Below, in pieces: positions 8,941 to 12,430 of a DNA stretch of 12,430 nt. This DNA is from Lentisphaeria bacterium (GTDB lineage Bacteria > Verrucomicrobiota > Lentisphaeria > Victivallales > UBA1829). The stretch's first letter is position 1. Each line of letters starts with the position of its first letter. The stretch covers positions 1 through 12,430 of the forward strand of contig JAFTIQ010000081.1 of assembly GCA_017456805.1 (NCBI GenBank), written 5' to 3'. The position numbers were made by a program, and so were the translations under genes. The notes under the pieces were generated by a model that had not been told where the DNA came from, ran no database searches, and worked only from the letters and a program-made list of their open reading frames with translations.

Positions 8941-8960
8941 AATTGATCAGCGGATCAATT
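8941..8960. repeat. Inverted repeat overlapping the stop of the GGGtGRT gene
   Basis: AATTGATC (8941-8948), AGCG, GATCAATT (8953-8960): a perfect 8-bp inverted repeat with a four-base loop. It reaches into the TAA stop of the minus-strand gene (8961-8959) and lies 11 bases from the terminator stem. It may be a 3'-end stabilising hairpin; function unknown. Confidence 0.5.
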
Positions 8961-9957
8961 ATGCCATTGCCTGAGCAACTGCCACAGCAACGTCAACAGA
9001 AGCACCGACCATGGGGTTGTTACCCATACCGATCAAGCCCATCATTTCCACGTGAGCGGGAACAGAGGAGCTTCCGGCGAACTGAGCGTCGGAGTGCATT
9101 CTGCCCATGGTATCGGTCATACCGTAGGAAGCAGGACCGGCTGCCATGTTATCGGGGTGAAGGGTTCTTCCTGTACCGCCGCCGGATGCCACGGAGAAGA
9201 AGGGTTTGCCAGCGGCAACGCGTTCTTTCTTGTAGGTACCCATGACAGGATGCTGGAAGCGTGTCGGATTGGTGGAGTTTCCTGTGATAGCGATATCCAC
9301 GCCTTCTTTCCACATGATAGCAACACCTTCGCGGACATCGTCAGCACCGTAGCAGCGGACCGCTGCACGTTCGCCTTTGGAGTATGCCTTTTCAGCGACG
9401 ACTTTGAGTTCGCCGGTAGCATAATCGAATTCGGTTTCAACGAAGGTGAAACCGTTGATACGGCTGATGATCATAGCGGCATCTTTTCCGAGGCCGTTGA
9501 GGATGACGCGGAGGGGTTCTTTCCGAGCTTTGTTTGCGCTGCGTGCAAGACCGATTGCGCCTTCAGCAGCTGCGAAGGATTCGTGACCTGCGCAGAAAGC
9601 AAAGCATTTGGTCTGATCTTCCAGAAGCATGGAAGCCAGGTTTCCGTGACCGATACCGACTTTGCGGTCATCAGCAACAGAACCGGGGATGCAGAAGCTC
9701 TGCAAACCTTCGCCGAGGGTCTTTGCGATTTCGCTGGCAACGGTCTGACCGCGCTTGATAGCAACAGCTGCACCGACCAGGTATGCCCAGCATGCGTTTT
9801 CAAAGCAGATGGGCTGAATATCTTTCACGCGCTGATAGATATCAAGGCCTTTGCCTTTGGTGATCTGTTCTGCTTCTTCGATGGAAGCGATCCCGTTATC
9901 GTTCAGAAACTTGTTGATCTGAGCAATACGACGTTCGTAGCTTTCAAAAAGTGCCAT
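8959..9957 (-). CDS. GGGtGRT-family protein
   Basis: A 332-residue protein that contains the family's name-giving motif GGGTGRT at residues 259-265, in SVASGGGTGRTLHPDNMAAG. Further notable stretches are GIGHGNLASMLLEDQTKC (101-118), AGHESFAAAEGAIGLA (123-138), ITGNSTNPTRFQHPVMGTY (224-242) and a glycine/methionine-rich C-terminus (MMGLIGMGNNPMVGAS). The glycine- and histidine-rich loops suggest nucleotide or cofactor binding, but the biochemical role of the family is unknown. No signal peptide is seen, so it is cytosolic. ATG 9957 has GGGAG nine bases upstream, 18 bases after the stop of the NifU-like gene, so the two form an operon. From what I know of the family, this pairing with an Fe-S scaffold-like gene recurs in anaerobes, which suggests a metal-cluster-related job (inference). 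Confidence 0.92.
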   Translation of the reverse strand: MALFESYERRIAQINKFLNDNGIASIEEAEQITKGKGLDIYQRVKDIQPICFENACWAYLVGAAVAIKRGQTVASEIAKTLGEGLQSFCIPGSVADDRKVGIGHGNLASMLLEDQTKCFAFCAGHESFAAAEGAIGLARSANKARKEPLRVILNGLGKDAAMIISRINGFTFVETEFDYATGELKVVAEKAYSKGERAAVRCYGADDVREGVAIMWKEGVDIAITGNSTNPTRFQHPVMGTYKKERVAAGKPFFSVASGGGTGRTLHPDNMAAGPASYGMTDTMGRMHSDAQFAGSSSVPAHVEMMGLIGMGNNPMVGASVDVAVAVAQAMA

Positions 9958-9975
9958 AGTAACGAGCTCCCTTCC

Positions 9976-10683
9976 TTATGCCTTGCGCGGGTTGATGACC
10001 TTGACAGCATCTGCGAAGCGGCCGTAGGTCTTCTGGAATTTCTTGACGAGGTCCTTGGCAGGCATGCTGAGGATCTCTTCCTTGCCGGAGTTGATCGCTT
10101 CCATCATCTTGCCGAGGTTGACAAACTCATAGCCGATGACCTGGTTGTCTTCATCGAGAGCAAGACCGGTCACATAGCCTTCTGCCATTTCCAGATAACG
10201 GACACCCTTTTCAGAGGTACCGTACATGGTTCCGGTAATGGAGCGGAGCTGTTTGAGGTCTTCCAGACCGGCACCGATGGGAAGACCGCCTTCGGAGAAA
10301 GCTGTCTGGGTGCGTCCGTAGACAATCTGGAGGAAAAGTTCGCGCATTGCAGTGTTGATTGCATCGCAAACAAGGTCAGTATTCAGGGCTTCGAGAATGG
10401 TTTTTCCCGGAAGAATTTCTGCCGCCATAGCTGCAGAGTGGGTCATTCCGGAGCAGCCGATCGTTTCAACGAGAGCTTCCTGAATGATTCCGTCTTTGAC
10501 GTTGAGGGTCAGTTTGCATGCACCCTGCTGAGGGGCACACCAGCCAACACCGTGGGTGAGACCGGAGATCTCTGTGACTTCCTTTGCCTTTGTCCATTTC
10601 CCTTCCTGCGGGATCGGAGCAGGACCGTGTTTCGGGCCCTTGGCGACACAGCACATCTGTTCGACTTCATGTGTAAATTGCAT
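9976..10683 (-). CDS. NifU/IscU-like iron-sulfur cluster assembly scaffold protein
   Basis: A 235-residue cytosolic protein. Residues ~45-110 match the IscU/NifU N-terminal pattern: GACKLTLNVKDGIIQEA (Cys56 at the place of the first IscU ligand) and ETIGCSGMTHSAAMAAEILP followed by GKTILEALN (Cys77 at the place of the second ligand, GC..). Cys49 and Cys106 are further possible ligands, and there is a Cys11-Cys12 pair near the N-terminus. The third IscU ligand motif (HCS) is not seen. The C-terminal ~95 residues (from ITGTMYGTSEKG) are an extra domain absent from IscU. ATG 10683 has AAGGAG eight bases upstream and a good promoter. First gene of a two-gene operon with the GGGtGRT gene. The cluster type and client are unknown; it is probably not the housekeeping ISC or SUF scaffold, since no cysteine desulfurase is adjacent. 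Confidence 0.85.
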   Translation of the reverse strand: MQFTHEVEQMCCVAKGPKHGPAPIPQEGKWTKAKEVTEISGLTHGVGWCAPQQGACKLTLNVKDGIIQEALVETIGCSGMTHSAAMAAEILPGKTILEALNTDLVCDAINTAMRELFLQIVYGRTQTAFSEGGLPIGAGLEDLKQLRSITGTMYGTSEKGVRYLEMAEGYVTGLALDEDNQVIGYEFVNLGKMMEAINSGKEEILSMPAKDLVKKFQKTYGRFADAVKVINPRKA

Positions 10684-10724
10684 TTTGGCAACTCCTTATT
10701 ATTGGGTTTATATGCGAACTCTGT

Positions 10725-10753
10725 AATATAACCCCGAATCGCTTATTTTTCAA
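10725..10753 (-). promoter_or_regulatory. Promoter of the NifU-like/GGGtGRT operon
   Basis: On the minus strand TTGAAA (10753-10748), a 17-base spacer, and TATATT (10730-10725). Transcription would begin near 10718, leaving a leader of about 35 bases that ends with AAGGAG. The match to consensus is strong and the operon needs no other obvious signal, which fits constitutive expression. Confidence 0.72.
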
Positions 10754-10816
10754 GGTTTTCTCAAGAACTTTTTTCTTATAAAAACACGGATTTTTTCTTT
10801 TTTCCCCGTACTTCCC

Positions 10817-12343
10817 TCATCTGATCCGGACAGGATCTGCAAATTCCAGCTTTTTATACGGAACATCGCCGGAAAACTTCTTCACGGTACCATCCCTGTG
10901 AATGAAAAGCCCTTCCAAAGAAATATCTTCTACACGGTGCGATTCATCAAATCCGCAAAGAACAATTCCACTGAATTCCTTTTCCACATGCAGATTTTTC
11001 AGAAGGACCCCGCAGATCTTCCCGCGCGTATCATCGGTAGAATAAAAGTTCTCTGCAATCGTAAAACTGATCTCCGGAACGTGAAACTGATTGCCCTCCA
11101 TATAAATATTTTCATATCTCACATTCCGGACAGTGCTGTGGTCGATCAGGTAAATATGACAATATCCGCCACAAGTCCGGATAATCTCAATATTTTCAAA
11201 TGTCACATTTTCCAGCAGATCCCCTTGGGAAGTATGACCGATTTCCAGAGAACTACCGGCATCGTTCCAAGTAACAACATTCCGGATCGTGATATTATGC
11301 GAGTGCATTCCGGAAGCTCTGCGGGTTTTGATGGCAATAGAATCATCAGAACATTTAAAAAAACAATCTTCAATCAGCAGATTTACACAGGATCGAGGCT
11401 GGATTCCATCGGAATTCACAGCCCAAGTCACAGCTTTGTGATGACGGATCACCATGTCGTGAGTTCCTTCCGGAACAAGATTCCAGAAGGGAGAATTGAA
11501 GATCATGGGACCATCCCACACAATATTTTTTCCTTCAAAGAAGTGGATGAATGAATCATCTGCCCTGCCCTTCCAATTCTCTCCGGGATTCCGCCGGATA
11601 AGTGTTCCGTCAAAAATCCCGCTGCCGTAAATCCGTAGATTTTTCCCGCTTTCACAAGTCAGTCCGCACTTCAGAACCGCTCCGGGGGAAAGATAAATAT
11701 CATGATCCGAAACCGGTCTCAAGCGGTCTTCCGGAAGATAGTGCACACCTGGTTTGAATGCAATCGTTTTCGCCGCTGTATAATCAATTTCAACATGTCT
11801 GCCCGGTTCGATCCACAAAGCATTTTCAGGGGCGGGAATCACAGGATCCATAAAAAGATAAACCGTAAAGCAGGGCAGATCAGTCACTCCGCAATTCACT
11901 TCCAGAATGCCGTAACGATTTCCGTCAAGAGTAAATTTCACAGTATTTCCATTGATTTCAACCGGAATCCCGTTCCGTAATGATGGACGGTATTTTGCTG
12001 TTTTCACCGGAACGGGAAAGATCAGCTGAAAATCCGCCGCGCTGTTGGATTCCAGAGTAACGAAACCCTCCTGTCCGCCGTTTCCAAAAATTTCATGAGT
12101 CCCCAATGCTTTGGAAGCACATGCCGCTACCGGACAAGGCAGATAAGATGGAGAACCTGTTTCCCGGACAAATGCCCTGACAGCAGATTCCGGAATTCCA
12201 GGGATCTCTGCCGGGATCCGCATTTTTTCCGGTGACGGGAACCAGTCGACTACTGTCAGCTGGGGATAAGCGGTGATCGTGCTTTTCAACTCTTCCGGAA
12301 TCTCTCCACGGTCAAGGAAAATGAGTTCCAACAACTGATTCAT
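10817..12343 (-). CDS. GH28-like (polygalacturonase-type) right-handed beta-helix glycosidase
   Basis: 508 residues from ATG 12343, but the frame stays open to the right edge, so the N-terminus is uncertain. Residues ~80-170 look like a beta-sandwich. Residues ~195-480 form the beta-helix, entered through FKPGVHYLP and DIYLSPGAVLKC. GH28-type catalytic motifs are present: NSDG (Asp312), SDDS (Asp333, Asp334) and IGH (His370), after NSPFWNLVPEG (283-293). The usual RIK motif is not seen, so the substrate may not be polygalacturonan; GH49-like or other helix glycosidases are alternatives. No signal peptide is visible from ATG 12343, and no Shine-Dalgarno site precedes it. Either the enzyme is cytosolic, or the true start lies beyond the window. 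It stands apart from the operon before it, with its 3' end about 64 bases from that operon's promoter. Confidence 0.85.
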   Translation of the reverse strand: MNQLLELIFLDRGEIPEELKSTITAYPQLTVVDWFPSPEKMRIPAEIPGIPESAVRAFVRETGSPSYLPCPVAACASKALGTHEIFGNGGQEGFVTLESNSAADFQLIFPVPVKTAKYRPSLRNGIPVEINGNTVKFTLDGNRYGILEVNCGVTDLPCFTVYLFMDPVIPAPENALWIEPGRHVEIDYTAAKTIAFKPGVHYLPEDRLRPVSDHDIYLSPGAVLKCGLTCESGKNLRIYGSGIFDGTLIRRNPGENWKGRADDSFIHFFEGKNIVWDGPMIFNSPFWNLVPEGTHDMVIRHHKAVTWAVNSDGIQPRSCVNLLIEDCFFKCSDDSIAIKTRRASGMHSHNITIRNVVTWNDAGSSLEIGHTSQGDLLENVTFENIEIIRTCGGYCHIYLIDHSTVRNVRYENIYMEGNQFHVPEISFTIAENFYSTDDTRGKICGVLLKNLHVEKEFSGIVLCGFDESHRVEDISLEGLFIHRDGTVKKFSGDVPYKKLEFADPVRIR

Positions 12344-12430
12344 GAAGAAATGCTGAACAAAACAGCCAATATGATGGATATAAGTATTAAGCCGCGTGAC
12401 CGTAAAAGATTCCAGTGCAAGCAGAAATTC
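12344..12430. other. Right-edge segment: upstream region or extra N-terminal coding sequence of the GH28-like gene
   Basis: On the minus strand the frame of the GH28-like gene is stop-free for 29 more codons to the edge (for example ESFTVTRLNTYIHH). On the plus strand a frame from ATG 12350 is also open to the edge (MLNKTANMMDISIKPRDRK), but its Shine-Dalgarno site is weak. A poor promoter-like pair on the minus strand (TTTACG, 18 bases, TATATC) would suit a start at 12343. The sequence shown cannot decide among these. Confidence 0.3.

Noticed and set aside
9052..10731. A 559-codon open frame on the plus strand opposite the NifU-like and GGGtGRT genes
   Set aside because: Both minus-strand proteins have clear family motifs, ribosome-binding sites, a promoter and a terminator. 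The plus-strand frame is a by-product of their codon bias, spans two genes and has no recognisable domain.
10785..10810. A possible terminator for the GH28-like gene (minus strand, TACGGG...TCCGTG then T-rich)
   Set aside because: The stem is only six pairs with two G-U wobbles and a 14-base loop; too weak to call.

Overview
The window reads as ordinary bacterial DNA of moderate GC. It has Shine-Dalgarno sites (AGGA or GGAG) before most genes, sigma70-like promoters (TTGAnn, 17 bp, TATATT) and intrinsic terminators. The gene mix suggests an anaerobic gut or sediment bacterium of the PVC group, most likely Lentisphaerota (Victivallis-like). It combines a GntR/LacI hybrid regulator, a secreted DUF4838-type protein with a CBM9-like tail, a GH28-like enzyme, and a NifU-like plus GGGtGRT pair. 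That assignment is inference; no rRNA or tRNA is present to confirm it.

Layout. (1) 1-1539: a divergent pair. On the minus strand is a protein of unknown function, cut by the window's left edge; on the plus strand is an AraC-family regulator. (2) 1620-3265: a two-gene unit with TGATG overlap, coding a YajL/DJ-1-like protein and tRNA-guanine transglycosylase (tgt). (3) 3272-8879: a GntR/LacI-type regulator on the minus strand, divergent from a three-gene plus-strand operon. The operon codes a cytosolic protein paralogous to the first gene, a large secreted DUF4838/CBM9-like protein, and a secreted protein of unknown fold, and it ends in a strong terminator. (4) 8892-10753: a minus-strand operon with its own promoter and terminator, coding a NifU-like scaffold and a GGGtGRT-family protein. 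(5) 10817-12430: a GH28-like right-handed beta-helix protein on the minus strand whose reading frame stays open to the right edge.

The most notable signal is the repeated module. Two paralogous proteins share a conserved tryptophan/glycine signature (WxWGGPTPxWGG) and match over about 100 residues, roughly half identical by eye. Each lies divergently beside a regulator of a different class (AraC; GntR/LacI), with candidate operators between. The second paralog is translationally coupled to a secreted glycan-associated protein. Together these suggest that the family serves inducible carbohydrate use, possibly as a cytosolic TIM-barrel-like enzyme. This is inference from context.

No mobile element, CRISPR array, tRNA or rRNA was seen. 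No non-coding stretch exceeds 300 bases.
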